In this document: positions 33,968-43,343 of the stretch, piece by piece
Layout: every line of letters starts with the position of its first letter
Position numbering within the stretch: position 1 is the stretch's first letter
Assembly: GCA_949289995.1 (NCBI GenBank)
Contig: CASEQE010000045.1
Location: forward strand, 1-48,567
DNA length: 48,567 nucleotides
Source of the DNA: an uncultured Peptococcaceae bacterium
GTDB lineage: Bacteria; Bacillota; Dehalobacteriia; UBA4068
Direction of reading: 5' to 3'
The notes under the pieces: generated by a model
Told to the model about the DNA's origin: nothing
What the model saw: the letters and a program-made list of their open reading frames with translations, nothing else
Databases searched by the model: none
Made by a program: the position numbers and the translations under genes

Positions 33968-34638
33968 TGGCCAGCCTCCAAGAGATAACCTGCGTTACGA
34001 ATAAAGCGTATCGTTGCCGAAGCACGCAAGGCCGCCAATTTTTTACGTATGTTGGAAATATGTACCCAAACGACGCTAATATCCACATCGCTATCCCAAC
34101 CCCAAATATGAGAAATCAATTCGTCAGCCGTAACGATAAAATTCGGCCGTTGCATCAACATTTCCATAATCTGGAATTCACGCCCGCTTAGCATTTGCGT
34201 TTGCCCATTACATACCAGGGCAAAAATTGAACGATTTAAAATCAATTGCCCCAACTGCAACAAATCCGGCGTATAGTTATCTTTGCGCCGTAACATAGCG
34301 CGAACACGAGCCAACAGCTCCGAGGTATAAAACGGCTTCGATAGATAATCATCCGCCCCAGCATCCAACCCTTCTACCCGTTGATATACTTCCGTTTTGG
34401 CCGTTAAAAACAACGCCGGCGTAGAAACGCCGCTTTTTCGGAGTTTTTTTAATACCTCTACGCCGTCTATACCCGGCATCATAATATCCAAGACCAAACC
34501 GTCGTATTCTTTCGTTTCCGCATAGGCCAAAGCATCCGCGCCGGTGGATACGGCGTCCACAATATATTTTTCGCTAGTAAAAATATGTTCCAAAGATTTC
34601 AATAATTTTGGATCATCCTCTGCCAGCAATAACCGCAT
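33964..34638 (-). CDS. OmpR/PhoB-family response regulator
   Basis: A 224-residue regulator. The receiver has LLLAEDDPKL, phospho-acceptor D51 in LVLDIMMPG, T of FLTAK and K of LSKPF. The C-terminal winged helix contains MLSGREFQIMEMLMQRP and HISNIRKKL. I chose ATG 34638 because the receiver begins there (MRLLLAEDD) after GGCGGG; the frame is open 34 codons further upstream, so a longer N-terminus is possible but not family-like. It is co-transcribed with the kinase. Candidate sites lie in front of the ABC operon. Confidence 0.9.
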   Translation of the reverse strand: MRLLLAEDDPKLLKSLEHIFTSEKYIVDAVSTGADALAYAETKEYDGLVLDIMMPGIDGVEVLKKLRKSGVSTPALFLTAKTEVYQRVEGLDAGADDYLSKPFYTSELLARVRAMLRRKDNYTPDLLQLGQLILNRSIFALVCNGQTQMLSGREFQIMEMLMQRPNFIVTADELISHIWGWDSDVDISVVWVHISNIRKKLAALRASATIRFIRNAGYLLEAGQ

Positions 34639-34855
34639 CGGCATTCCCGCCTTCCCTACTCCATTTGCATAACCCTTTCGACCGCTTGCCATAGCGGTTT
34701 TTTTATATGCAGGCATTCCGTCATCTACCATTGCCGTCACTACAAGTCAAGCAAATATATAGAAAATAACTCTTTCTTTTTCTTACATTTTATTATAATG
34801 CTGCTCCTATATTTACGCAATAAACATGGAAATTTTAAAGAAAATATCTTAATTT

Positions 34856-34944
34856 GTTCAGATTTTCGTACGATAAAATTTATAAAAAGTTCACAGTTTG
34901 TTCATATAAATCTTTAGCCGCTCTTAAGGCGTTTTTTTTACACT
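34856..34944 (+). promoter_or_regulatory. Candidate response-regulator sites and promoter of the ABC operon
   Basis: GTTCA occurs at 34856, 34889 and 34900, spaced 33 and 11 bp, so all three lie on the same DNA face, as OmpR-type direct repeats do. A -10-like TACACT is at 34939-34944 with no good -35, as expected for an activated promoter. Near 34917-34939 a short GC stem runs into eight T, a possible pause or weak terminator. Confidence 0.45.
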
Positions 34945-35020
34945 AGAACCGTAATATGCCATTCCAAAGTGTGACAAGATGGAAAGCATGGAAGAAAACC
35001 ACAAGTCCCATATACCGCGC

Positions 35021-35095
35021 TCTCCGCAACATTCTAGATAGGCGGAGGTAGGGCGCCCTGCGACGCCTGGACGAAGCCTTCTCTCATTGCGGAGA
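35021..35095 (+). ncRNA. Candidate structured leader RNA of the ABC operon
   Basis: TCTCCGCAA (35021-35029) and TTGCGGAGA (35087-35095) form a perfect 9-bp closing stem. Inside, AGGCG (35040-35044) pairs with CGCCT (35064-35068), enclosing the self-complementary AGGGCGCCCT (35050-35059). It lies ~35 bases before the ABC ATPase start. I do not recognise it as a known riboswitch class. It could be a cis-regulatory RNA or only a stable leader. Confidence 0.45.
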
Positions 35096-35128
35096 TCACA
35101 CGGAATTTAAGGAAAAGAGAGGTGCAAC

Positions 35129-36136
35129 ATGATATCTGTTGAGCATCTAACCAAACGATACGGCAATTTTACGGCAGTGGAAGATCTCTCTTTCGAAATT
35201 GGCGAAGGACATGTGTATGGATTTCTTGGGCCGAATGGGGCCGGGAAATCCACTACGATGAATATTATGGCCGGCTGCCTTTCCGCCACCTCCGGTCGGG
35301 TACAAATCGACGGATATGATATTTTTGATGACGCCAATCATGCAAAAAAGCGCATCGGTTATCTGCCGGAACAACCGCCACTGTATATGAACGAAACGCC
35401 TTTTGAATACCTTCGTTTCGTTGGCGAAGCCAAAGGATTACACGGCACGGAATTAACCAGGCAAATCTTAGCGGTGATCGCGCAAACCAAAATTGAAGAA
35501 GTACAAAATAGACGTATCGCCGAGCTTTCCAAAGGCTATAAGCAAAGAGTAGGCATAGCCCAAGCGTTATTGGCTAACCCGCCTGTGGTGATTTTGGATG
35601 AACCCACCGTAGGCCTAGATCCCCTGCAAATTATCGAGATTCGTGATTTGATCAAAGAATTGGGACAAAATCATACGGTTATTTTTAGCTCCCATATTTT
35701 ATCCGAAGCGCAAACGATTTGCGATCAAATTCTCATTATTGCCAAAGGTAAACTCATTGCCTTTGATACACCGGAAAATCTAGAAAAAAAATTGTTAACG
35801 GCTCATGAAATCCATATTGTTGCAGAAGGAGGCAAACAGGAAACGGCAAGCATTCTGAAAAGTATCGACGGCATTAACGACATACGGCTAGAAGATAACG
35901 GGTCATGGGTTAGCGCTACTATGAAAACGGAACGACATGACGTGCATGCCATATCTAAAGCAATTTTCTTTGCTTTTGCCGCTAAAAAACACGCGCTATT
36001 AGAAATGTCTTCCACCAAAGCCTCTTTGGAGGATGTATTCATCGAGTTAACCGAAAATGCAGAAACCGAGGAGCCGCTAACCACCGCTGCAAATGATTCC
36101 GTCGAAACCAAATCCAGGGAAAGCGAGGCGCAATAA
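35129..36136 (+). CDS. ABC transporter ATP-binding protein (ABC-2/GldA type)
   Basis: A 335-residue ATPase. Walker A GPNGAGKSTTMNI, signature LSKGYKQRVGIAQALL, Walker B VVILDEPTVGLDP and switch SSHILSEAQ are intact. The ~100-residue C-terminal extension after the ATPase core (HEIHIVAEGGKQ onward, ending in an acidic tail) is typical of GldA and NatA-like proteins. AGAGAGGTG precedes ATG 35129. It is the first gene of a four-gene export operon, and the stop is directly followed by the permease ATG. Confidence 0.92.
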   Translation: MISVEHLTKRYGNFTAVEDLSFEIGEGHVYGFLGPNGAGKSTTMNIMAGCLSATSGRVQIDGYDIFDDANHAKKRIGYLPEQPPLYMNETPFEYLRFVGEAKGLHGTELTRQILAVIAQTKIEEVQNRRIAELSKGYKQRVGIAQALLANPPVVILDEPTVGLDPLQIIEIRDLIKELGQNHTVIFSSHILSEAQTICDQILIIAKGKLIAFDTPENLEKKLLTAHEIHIVAEGGKQETASILKSIDGINDIRLEDNGSWVSATMKTERHDVHAISKAIFFAFAAKKHALLEMSSTKASLEDVFIELTENAETEEPLTTAANDSVETKSRESEAQ

Positions 36137-37000
36137 ATGTTCGCCGTATTGAAACATGAATTAAGACTCTATTTCCATTCCCTTACCGCCTATGTGTTCG
36201 GCGCGTTTTTATTAGCGTTCATCGGCATAGGCGCAATGCTGTATAATATTCAGGCGGCGGTAAGCAACTTTGAATTTGTGTTAGGCTTCGGTAGCCTGGT
36301 TTTTGTGGTCATCGTACCCATTTTAACCATGCGCGTAATCGCCGAGGAACGCAAACAAAAAACGGATCAACTACTATATGCCTTGCCGCTTACTACCACC
36401 CAAGTGATTATAGGCAAATATTTATCCCTACTTGTCGTTTACCTAATCCCACTTTGCATCGTCAGTATCTACCCGCTAATCTTCGCTCAATTTGGCGAAG
36501 TATATTTGCCCACGGCCTACGGCGGGATTTTCGCCTTTTTTATGTTGGGGGCAGCTTTGCTTGCAATCGGCGTATTTATTTCATCTTTAACCGACAATCA
36601 AGGTCTGGCGGCAGGTATCGGTATAGCCGTTATTCTATTCAATTATTATAGCGTTAGCCTATCGGAGTATTTTTCAGCTACCGCCTTTGGTTCTTTTATT
36701 TCGCTTTGTATATTGGCGTTCATTATTGCCGTTATCGTACGCTATTTAACGAAAAATTATATTTTAGCTTATTGGACCGGCGGCGTGCTTATCGCAATTT
36801 TATTGGTAATCTGTATGCTAGATGCAAGCATATTCGAAGGCTTTCTGCCACAAATCATGACTCAGCTTTCTTTATTTGAACGATTTTATACGTTTGTCAA
36901 CGGCGTATTTGATATGACCTCCATCGTATACTACTGCACGATAATTGTCTTCTTCTTATTTTTATCTGTGCAATCTCTTGAAAAAAGGAGGTATAACTAA
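36137..37000 (+). CDS. ABC-2 type permease (GldF-like)
   Basis: A 287-residue membrane protein with six or seven hydrophobic segments. It starts MFAVLKHELRLYFHSLTAYVFGAFLLAFIGIG, followed by RVIAEERKQKTDQLLYALPLTTTQVIIGKYLSLL (quoted in family terms: the ERKxxTDxLL motif), the hallmark of GldF-type permeases. It begins immediately after the ATPase stop and overlaps the next gene by one base (TAATG). Confidence 0.88.
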   Translation: MFAVLKHELRLYFHSLTAYVFGAFLLAFIGIGAMLYNIQAAVSNFEFVLGFGSLVFVVIVPILTMRVIAEERKQKTDQLLYALPLTTTQVIIGKYLSLLVVYLIPLCIVSIYPLIFAQFGEVYLPTAYGGIFAFFMLGAALLAIGVFISSLTDNQGLAAGIGIAVILFNYYSVSLSEYFSATAFGSFISLCILAFIIAVIVRYLTKNYILAYWTGGVLIAILLVICMLDASIFEGFLPQIMTQLSLFERFYTFVNGVFDMTSIVYYCTIIVFFLFLSVQSLEKRRYN

Positions 37001-38453
37001 TGAAAAAGCCAGATAAACGAAAATCTTTTTGGCAAATGGAAAAAAATCGTGTAGCCTTTCGCGGCGGATCTTATGCGCTTATTTTATCGGCGGTAGTATT
37101 AGCGATACTGATAATCATCAATATTCTTGTCTCCGCTTTACCCGCCACTCTAACCAAATACGACATAAGCTCTAGCAAGCTCTACTCCATTACCAGCAAT
37201 ACAAAGGCGGTAGTCAACGCCTTGGAAGATGACGTAACCATATATTGGATTGTCCAATCCGGTATGGAGGACGAAGTAATTGAAAACTTGTTAGAAAAAT
37301 ACGACAGCCTATCGGATAAAATTCAAATCGTGAAAAAAACCCCGACGTTTTTCCCACCTTTGCCGAGCAATATACGGATGAAACTGTCGCCAATAATAGT
37401 TTGATCGTAGAGTGTGGCGATCGCAGCCGCTTTATCAGTTACGATGATATTTACATCCAAGAAACCAATATGTATGCCTATACCTACGCTACTTCTTTCG
37501 ATGGAGAAGGCGCAATAACGTCCGCCATAGACTATGTGGTCAGTCAAGATTTTCCGCAACTATATCTTTTGCAGGGGCATGGCGAAAGCGAACTACCTGA
37601 AACCTTTGCCCAACAAGTGGAAAAAGAAAATATTGTAACCACCGAATTTTCTTTATTAACGATAGATGCTGTACCAGAAGAAGCGGATTGCGTTATGATT
37701 TATGCTCCCAGCAGCGATATCTCTCAAGAAGAAAAAGACATGCTGGCCGATTATATAGCAAACGGCGGCAAACTCTTCGTTGTAGCGGGAGCCATAGAAG
37801 AAGGGACGCTAACCAATTTGTTTAGCCTACTAACGGAATATGGCATAACGCCAAGCGAAGGCGTAGTCGTAGAAGGAGATAGCAATTATTACGCCTTTCA
37901 AATGCCCTATGTGCTTTTGCCAGATATACTAAGCAGCGAAATCACCGATCCGCTAATAGAAGAAGGATATTATGTCTTGATGCCTGTTGCTTTAGGTTTA
38001 AATCTACGGGATAGCGGAGGAAATGGCACGGTAACGGAGCTGTTGTCCACTTCCGCACTGGCTTTCAGCAAAATAGACGGCTATAATCTTACCACTTATG
38101 AAAAAGAAGAAGGCGATTTAGATGGGCCTTTTACGCTTGCGGTTTCCATTGAAAGTAACAGCGGCGGCCAAATCGTCTGGTTTTCATCCTCTTATTTTCT
38201 TGACGATATGTATAACGCCTATTCCTCCGGAGCAAACGTGGATATGGCCGTCAACGCTTTGGCATCTCTGATTGGAGATAGCGAAACCATGGCTATCCGT
38301 AGTAAATCGCTTAACTATAATTATCTAAGCATTAGCGAATTTGCCGCTTCAATATTAAAAACCACGATGATTGGCATTTTCCCCTGCGCATATCTGGCAG
38401 TAGGAATTTACGTGGTGGTACGAAGAAGGAGGAAGCAGCATGAAACGATCTAA
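37000..38453 (+). pseudogene. GldG-like ABC auxiliary protein, split by a shift at an A7 tract
   Basis: The first part (37000-37404) has a cytoplasmic basic N-terminus, a membrane segment (ALILSAVVLAILIIINILV) and the start of the GldG domain (LTKYDISSSKLYSITSNTKAV). The frame then leaves the family pattern at the A7 tract 37333-37339. A minus-one shift there gives KKNPDVFPTFAEQYTDETVANNSLIVECG and joins the long downstream frame, which continues to 38453 and ends in a membrane segment and a basic tail (VVRRRRKQ). A_AAA_AAA is also a classic slippery sequence, so the options are mutation, sequencing indel or slippage. It was originally one ~484-aa protein. Confidence 0.75.
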
Positions 38454-39861
38454 AAGGATTTATGTCTTATTGGGCGTTTTGGCCGCGGTTTGCATTGCCA
38501 CATTCGCGGTATTTCAAATAGAAGAGTATAAAGAAAAAATTAGCGATAACAATTCGATTGTTTTGGAGCTGTCTGTAGAGGAAGTTACTTCGCTTTCTTG
38601 GGAATATGACGGCGCAACGTTTGCTTTTCATAACGAAGACGGCTGGATTTATGACGAAGATGCAGCATTTCCCGTAGATGAAGATAAAATTGATCAGTTG
38701 TTAAGTCAATTTGAAGCCTTTCGCGTAGCTTTCGTGATTGAAGACGTGGAAGATTATGATCAATATGGCCTAGAAGACCCAGTTTGTATCGTTCACATCG
38801 AAACCGAACAACAGTCGTATGAAATTAAAATCGGCAATTACAGTGAAATAGACTCCCAGCGATACGTTTCTTTAGGAGACGGCAACGTTTATTTAGCGAT
38901 GGAGGATCCGCTCTCCTCTTTCGACATATCGATCAGCGATATGATTAAACATGACGCCACCCCTATTTTTCTCCAAGTAAACGAAATTGTGTTTGCTGGC
39001 GTGGAAAATTATTACATCTATTATCAAGAGGATAGCCCAGATACTTATTGCGATAGCGACGTATACTTTACAGAACAAAATGGCGACGTACTTCCTCTCT
39101 CTAGCCAACGGGTAAACGATTATCTAGATGATATAAGCATTCTTGGACTTATCGATTACGTTACCTATAATGTCAGCGAAGAAGAACTGACAAGCTATGG
39201 TTTAACCTCGCCGGAACTGACGATTATCATCGCCTATACCGAGGAAAGCGACACAGGAGAAGAAATCGACAATCAGTTCGTATTGTATGTCAGCCGAGAT
39301 CCAGAAGAATTAGCAGCTAAAGAAAATAGCCAAGATGATGAGGAAACAGATACGAATGCCGAGGATGAAGAAGATATTACGGCCTATGCTAGGGTAGGTA
39401 ATTCGCAAATCGTTTATCAAATATCCGCAGAAGACTATCTGGCTTTGACCGCTGCTTCTTATGACGATTTGAGACATGAAGAAGTATTTACGGCGGATTT
39501 TGCCAAAATTACTCAAATCGATATCTCACTAGAGGGAACAGAATACACTGTTTCTACAGAAAAAGATGGCAACCAAATCCTATACTTCTATCAAGAGGAT
39601 GAATTGACCATTAGCGATTTGCAAAACGCCCTTACAGCTTTATCTGCCGCTCAATTTACCGATGAACGACCAACTGGACAAGAAGAAATTTCTCTAACCC
39701 TTTATCTTGACGATGAAAATCATCCGCAAGTGCAAATCCAATTATATCGATATGACGGATCTTCCTGTCTGGCGGTAGTAGACGGCACGCCCATATGCTT
39801 GGTAGCGCGTTCGCAAGCGGTTGATTTAATTGAAGCGGTTCATGCAATCGTCTTAAATTAA
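38440..39861 (+). CDS. DUF4340-domain exported protein of the ABC operon
   Basis: A 473-residue protein with a signal anchor (IYVLLGVLAAVCIATFAVF) and a large extracytoplasmic part with repeated DUF4340-like units: ITSLSWEYDG-like starts, DQYGLEDPVCIVHIETEQQSYEIKIGN (first unit) and TSYGLTSPELTIIIAYTEESD (second unit). Very acidic (a DDEETDTNAEDEEDI stretch near residue 305). It overlaps the GldG-like gene by 14 bp. DUF4340 proteins usually accompany GldFG-type exporters and may act as the substrate-handling subunit outside the membrane. Confidence 0.85.
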   Translation: MKRSKRIYVLLGVLAAVCIATFAVFQIEEYKEKISDNNSIVLELSVEEVTSLSWEYDGATFAFHNEDGWIYDEDAAFPVDEDKIDQLLSQFEAFRVAFVIEDVEDYDQYGLEDPVCIVHIETEQQSYEIKIGNYSEIDSQRYVSLGDGNVYLAMEDPLSSFDISISDMIKHDATPIFLQVNEIVFAGVENYYIYYQEDSPDTYCDSDVYFTEQNGDVLPLSSQRVNDYLDDISILGLIDYVTYNVSEEELTSYGLTSPELTIIIAYTEESDTGEEIDNQFVLYVSRDPEELAAKENSQDDEETDTNAEDEEDITAYARVGNSQIVYQISAEDYLALTAASYDDLRHEEVFTADFAKITQIDISLEGTEYTVSTEKDGNQILYFYQEDELTISDLQNALTALSAAQFTDERPTGQEEISLTLYLDDENHPQVQIQLYRYDGSSCLAVVDGTPICLVARSQAVDLIEAVHAIVLN

Positions 39862-39900
39862 AAAAAATGAACTAGTAAAGGATAAAACTTAAAAAATAAA

Positions 39901-39955
39901 TGTATACGTTAGATGGGACGGCAAAACATGGTTGCCGTCCCATCTGACGTATACA
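39901..39955 (+). terminator. 24-bp hairpin after the ABC operon
   Basis: Arms 39901-39924 and 39932-39955 pair over 24 positions with one non-Watson-Crick pair, which is U-G in plus-strand RNA but A-C in minus-strand RNA, so the plus strand is the functional one. The loop is 7 nt. There is no long T-run. Confidence 0.75.
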
Positions 39956-39986
39956 AAACAAAAATTTTTAATTCTTTTTGGGAAAA

Positions 39987-40015
39987 TTGCCATAAAATAT
40001 AAAACATGCTATGAT
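39987..40015 (+). promoter_or_regulatory. Promoter of the flavin-reductase-like gene
   Basis: A -35 TTGCCA (39987-39992) and -10 TATGAT (40010-40015), spacer 17 bp. Confidence 0.7.
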
Positions 40016-40151
40016 ACAAATAGAAAATGTCTCGTACAAGCAAATCAAGAGCGCAACAATAAGCCAAACGTTTAAATTGACCGTTTGTTTTGCCTAGTCT
40101 ACAGCCCAGCATAAACAATGGAAATTCAAATAAATCAAGGAGGCGCAAGCC

Positions 40152-40799
40152 ATGAAAATTGAAATTGGCGAAGATTTTCCCAGCTATTTTCATCCATCCT
40201 ATCCAGAGGAATTTGAATTATTTTCTCATTTTGAAACCACATCCGCTATACCAAGCCCCTTATTTGCCATTACCACATGGAAAGCGAATGGCAAACCAAA
40301 CGTATGTTTTCATGCTTGGAGCTGCTTTCATGGGGATAAAACTGCTTTCTTTGCCGTAATGGGCAACCTCTATCAACACACCCATACCTATGCCAACATC
40401 CAAAGAGATAAATGCTTTTGCCTCAATTTTTTACCCATCCATTATTATGACCGTTTAGTGGCAACCATCCATACCAATCATGAACAAACCGACGAATTCG
40501 CCATAGGAGAATTTACGCTTTCCCCTAGTAAAACCATTCATGCTCCAGCGATTCTGGAAGCGTTTCTCAATGTGGAATGTGTGCTCAAGCAAACACAGGA
40601 TTTAAGCGGCGCGGGACAAACCGCTATGGTTGTAGGACAAGTCAAACATATGTCCGTGGAGCAAACCTATGCCCAAGGCTACCACAAACGATATGGACAA
40701 GACGGTTTTATGATGTTGTTACCTGCCCCGCAAAATTTAATCACCGGCGCTCCCCAAGCCTCGGCAATTGCTACGATGCATATAGAACGTTTTGATTGA
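40152..40799 (+). CDS. Flavin reductase-like, FMN-binding split-barrel protein
   Basis: A 215-residue protein. The segment PSPLFAITTWKANGKPNVCFHAWSCF resembles the FMN-binding strand pair of flavin-reductase-like proteins, followed by HTHTYANIQRDKCFCLNFLP, an FxxCLN pattern common in this group. AAGGAGG precedes the ATG. Such proteins in anaerobes reduce or carry flavin for unknown partners. Single gene with its own promoter. Confidence 0.75.
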   Translation: MKIEIGEDFPSYFHPSYPEEFELFSHFETTSAIPSPLFAITTWKANGKPNVCFHAWSCFHGDKTAFFAVMGNLYQHTHTYANIQRDKCFCLNFLPIHYYDRLVATIHTNHEQTDEFAIGEFTLSPSKTIHAPAILEAFLNVECVLKQTQDLSGAGQTAMVVGQVKHMSVEQTYAQGYHKRYGQDGFMMLLPAPQNLITGAPQASAIATMHIERFD

Positions 40800-41260
40800 T
40801 CGCCTTTGCCGCCGCCCTCCTCTACCCTTATCAGCGATAACATTGGCCATGGATTCGTTGTCTCACTCCTTATTGGATCTCAGCAACACATCAAGCAAAG
40901 GCTTTCTCTATACGCCTCTCGATCAAAAATTTCGCGCTATACGTTTTTCTATAAATATCTTTGGATAATTGCAAATTATAATGTTTATTTTAATAAACGC
41001 TTATTACCAATATATGCTACCCCAGATAGCCTATAAAAATATTATGATTAATAATACTTTCCAGATCGCTAAAGAAAAAGCATAATACACAAAATATTTC
41101 TTCCCCGACGAAACCGAAATATTGTATAATAAAATAACCCATTTGATTTATTGTATTGATATCAAAGTTTATACGCAAAATAACTTTATACAACTTTAGA
41201 TTATCATCATACATCATGCTAATACAAACGCCAGGTAAATCTAAGGAGATCCGGGATGAT
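40800..41260 (+). promoter_or_regulatory. Intergenic region upstream of vanR
   Basis: No gene is supported. A TATAAT at 41125-41130 with a poor -35 (TTCCCC at 41101) is the best promoter candidate for the van-like cluster and would give a leader of ~125 nt. The region is very AT-rich compared with 1-15 kb. Confidence 0.35.
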
Positions 41261-41965
41261 ATGAAAGAAACAATATTAGTCGTAGACGATGAAAAAGAAA
41301 TTGCAGATTTATTAGAAATATATTTAAAAAATGACGGTTATCAAGTATATAAATTTTATAATGGTGCGGATGCCATACAATGTATTGAAACTCAAAAAAT
41401 AGATTTAGCTATATTAGACGTAATGCTTCCCGATATCGATGGTTTCCGTATTTGTCAAAGAATTAGGGAACAATTCTTTTATCCAATCATTATGTTAACG
41501 GCAAAAATAGAAGATGTAGATAAGATTATGGGATTAACGATTGGCGCCGATGATTATATCACAAAACCCTTTAATCCATTAGAAGTGGTAGCACGCATAA
41601 AAACGCAGCTTCGCCGTTATATGCAATACAATCAAGCCGCTCATATTCCCTCTGACAAACCGCTAACAGCCGAGCACGACATAAGTGGGCTAATCGTCAA
41701 TAAAGAGATGCATAAATGTACTTTATATGGCAAAGAGATATGCCTCACGCCAATTGAATTTTCCATATTATGGTACTTATGTGAAAATTGTGGCAAAGTT
41801 ATATCTTCGGAAGAGCTCTTTGAAGCCGTTTGGGGTGAAAAGTATTTAGATAGCAATAATACCGTCATGGCACATATTGCCAGACTGCGTGAGAAATTGC
41901 ATGAACCTGCAAGAAAACCCAAATTTATTAAAACCGTATGGGGAGTTGGCTATACCATTGAATAA
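41261..41965 (+). CDS. vanR: VanR-type OmpR-family response regulator
   Basis: A 234-residue regulator. The receiver starts ETILVVDDEKEIADLLEIYL, with phospho-acceptor D53 (LAILDVMLPD) and YITKPFNPLEV. The winged helix includes LTPIEFSILWYLCENCGKVIS and ends KFIKTVWGVGYTIE, all closely matching VanR. ATG 41261 is family-like, with GGAGATCC upstream. It overlaps vanS by 8 bp. Confidence 0.85.
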   Translation: MKETILVVDDEKEIADLLEIYLKNDGYQVYKFYNGADAIQCIETQKIDLAILDVMLPDIDGFRICQRIREQFFYPIIMLTAKIEDVDKIMGLTIGADDYITKPFNPLEVVARIKTQLRRYMQYNQAAHIPSDKPLTAEHDISGLIVNKEMHKCTLYGKEICLTPIEFSILWYLCENCGKVISSEELFEAVWGEKYLDSNNTVMAHIARLREKLHEPARKPKFIKTVWGVGYTIE

Positions 41966-43064
41966 CAATATACCAAGAGCAATAAGCAAAAGACGCAGCG
42001 ATATATCACGAAAGGTTCTACTGCAATATTGTCTATCTCTTAGCGGTTATATTATTGCCGTTTGTTTGTTTGTCTTGCTGGCATGGCAATTTTGCACTAT
42101 GATCACATGGCAGGCAGAGAACCCTATTTATTGGTTCTTGCAGTTGATTAAGCGTCATATTGTATTGTTTATAGGCATCCCGGTTTTTATTGGTTGGCTT
42201 GTCATTACTTCTTATTTTATATCCCGTCCTCTGCGTTATTTAGATGAAGTGGTTATGGCAACTGAAAAGCTAGTCTCTTGCACAAACGAACCGATTATTC
42301 TTTCAGATGCTATGGCGTCGACGGAAAACGAATTAAATCGAGTGCGGGAAAAGGCGCTAGCTGCTAGCAGGGCAGCAAAAGAAGCGGAACAAAGGAAAAA
42401 TGATTTAATCATCTATCTAGCCCACGATCTGAAAACCCCGCTCACTTCAGTTATTGGATATTTGACGCTTTTGCGGGATGAAAAGCAAATATCAGAAGAA
42501 TTAAGAAGCAAATATTTATCCATATCTTTGGAAAAAGCGGAACACCTGGAAGATTTAATCAACGAATTTTTTGAAATCACAAGATTTAATCTATCCAATA
42601 TTTCCCTTTCTTACAGCACGATTAATTTAACGCGTATGTTGGAACAGCTAACGTATGAATTTCAACCGATGCTGTTAGAAAAAAATCTCACTTGTGAGTT
42701 GAAAATTTCTCCAGATTTAACGCTAAAATGTGATCCTATAAAAATGCAGCGTGTTTTTGATAATTTATTGCGAAATGCCGTAAACTATAGTTTTGAAAAT
42801 TCTTGCATTCGTATAATTTGCTTGCAAGAAAATGACTCATTATGCATTTCCTTCATTAATCATGGTAATACAATCCCTCAAGACAAACTTGATCGTATTT
42901 TTGAACAATTTTATCGTTTAGATTCTGCTAGAAGCTCTAGAAGCGGCGGCGCCGGCTTGGGACTTGCTATTGCAAAAGAAATTGTTCAACGTCATCATGG
43001 AAGTATTCGTGCCAAAAGCGCAGACGATATCATTGAATTTGAAGTCGTGCTCCCCAAATCCTAA
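41958..43064 (+). CDS. vanS: VanS-type sensor histidine kinase
   Basis: A 368-residue kinase with two membrane segments (~28-50 and ~66-90) and only a short external loop, as in VanS. HisKA has H156 (IYLAHDLKTPLTSVIGYL), then NLLRNAVNYSFEN and GGAGLGLAIAKEIVQRHHG. I prefer a TTG start at 41958 overlapping the vanR end; no ATG fits better and the frame upstream lies inside vanR. GGGAG lies 12 bases upstream, slightly far. It senses glycopeptide or wall stress and phosphorylates VanR. Confidence 0.85.
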   Translation: MNNNIPRAISKRRSDISRKVLLQYCLSLSGYIIAVCLFVLLAWQFCTMITWQAENPIYWFLQLIKRHIVLFIGIPVFIGWLVITSYFISRPLRYLDEVVMATEKLVSCTNEPIILSDAMASTENELNRVREKALAASRAAKEAEQRKNDLIIYLAHDLKTPLTSVIGYLTLLRDEKQISEELRSKYLSISLEKAEHLEDLINEFFEITRFNLSNISLSYSTINLTRMLEQLTYEFQPMLLEKNLTCELKISPDLTLKCDPIKMQRVFDNLLRNAVNYSFENSCIRIICLQENDSLCISFINHGNTIPQDKLDRIFEQFYRLDSARSSRSGGAGLGLAIAKEIVQRHHGSIRAKSADDIIEFEVVLPKS

Positions 43065-43263
43065 ACATTGCGCGCCGGCCTGGCCACGGGATTAGCTTGG
43101 TTTCAATTTCTTGGCAAATCGCCAATCTTTGATATTGAGCGTGTATTTGGAACATCCAACCACAAACATAGCCAACTTTATCCTGCTTAATAAAGCTTGT
43201 AGGAAAATTGTAAGAAAAAACGTAGAAAAACTAACAAATATTTTATGAAGAAATAAATAAACC

Positions 43264-43308
43264 ATGTCCTTGCCTCTGATATGCTTATCATATTAGAGGC
43301 AAGGACAT
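43264..43308 (+). terminator. 20-bp hairpin between vanS and vanW
   Basis: Arms 43264-43283 and 43289-43308 pair with one G-U (plus-strand RNA), loop 5 nt, followed by a T-rich tract (TTTGTTTT). It is a strong intrinsic terminator for vanRS or an attenuator of vanW-vanG-vanXY. No clear promoter was found between it and vanW. The rest of 43065-43343 holds no gene. Confidence 0.75.
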
Positions 43309-43343
43309 TTTGTTTTATATGTCTGAATAAAGGAGCTCATTAT

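Noticed and set aside
40806..41036. 76-codon plus-strand ORF between the flavin-reductase-like gene and vanR
   Set aside because: No Shine-Dalgarno site; the AT-rich sequence gives a Tyr/Leu/Ser-rich translation with no recognisable pattern.
15261..43308. Long hairpins as CRISPR repeats or insertion-sequence ends
   Set aside because: Their sequences are unrelated to each other, none is repeated at regular spacing, and no transposase or cas gene is nearby.
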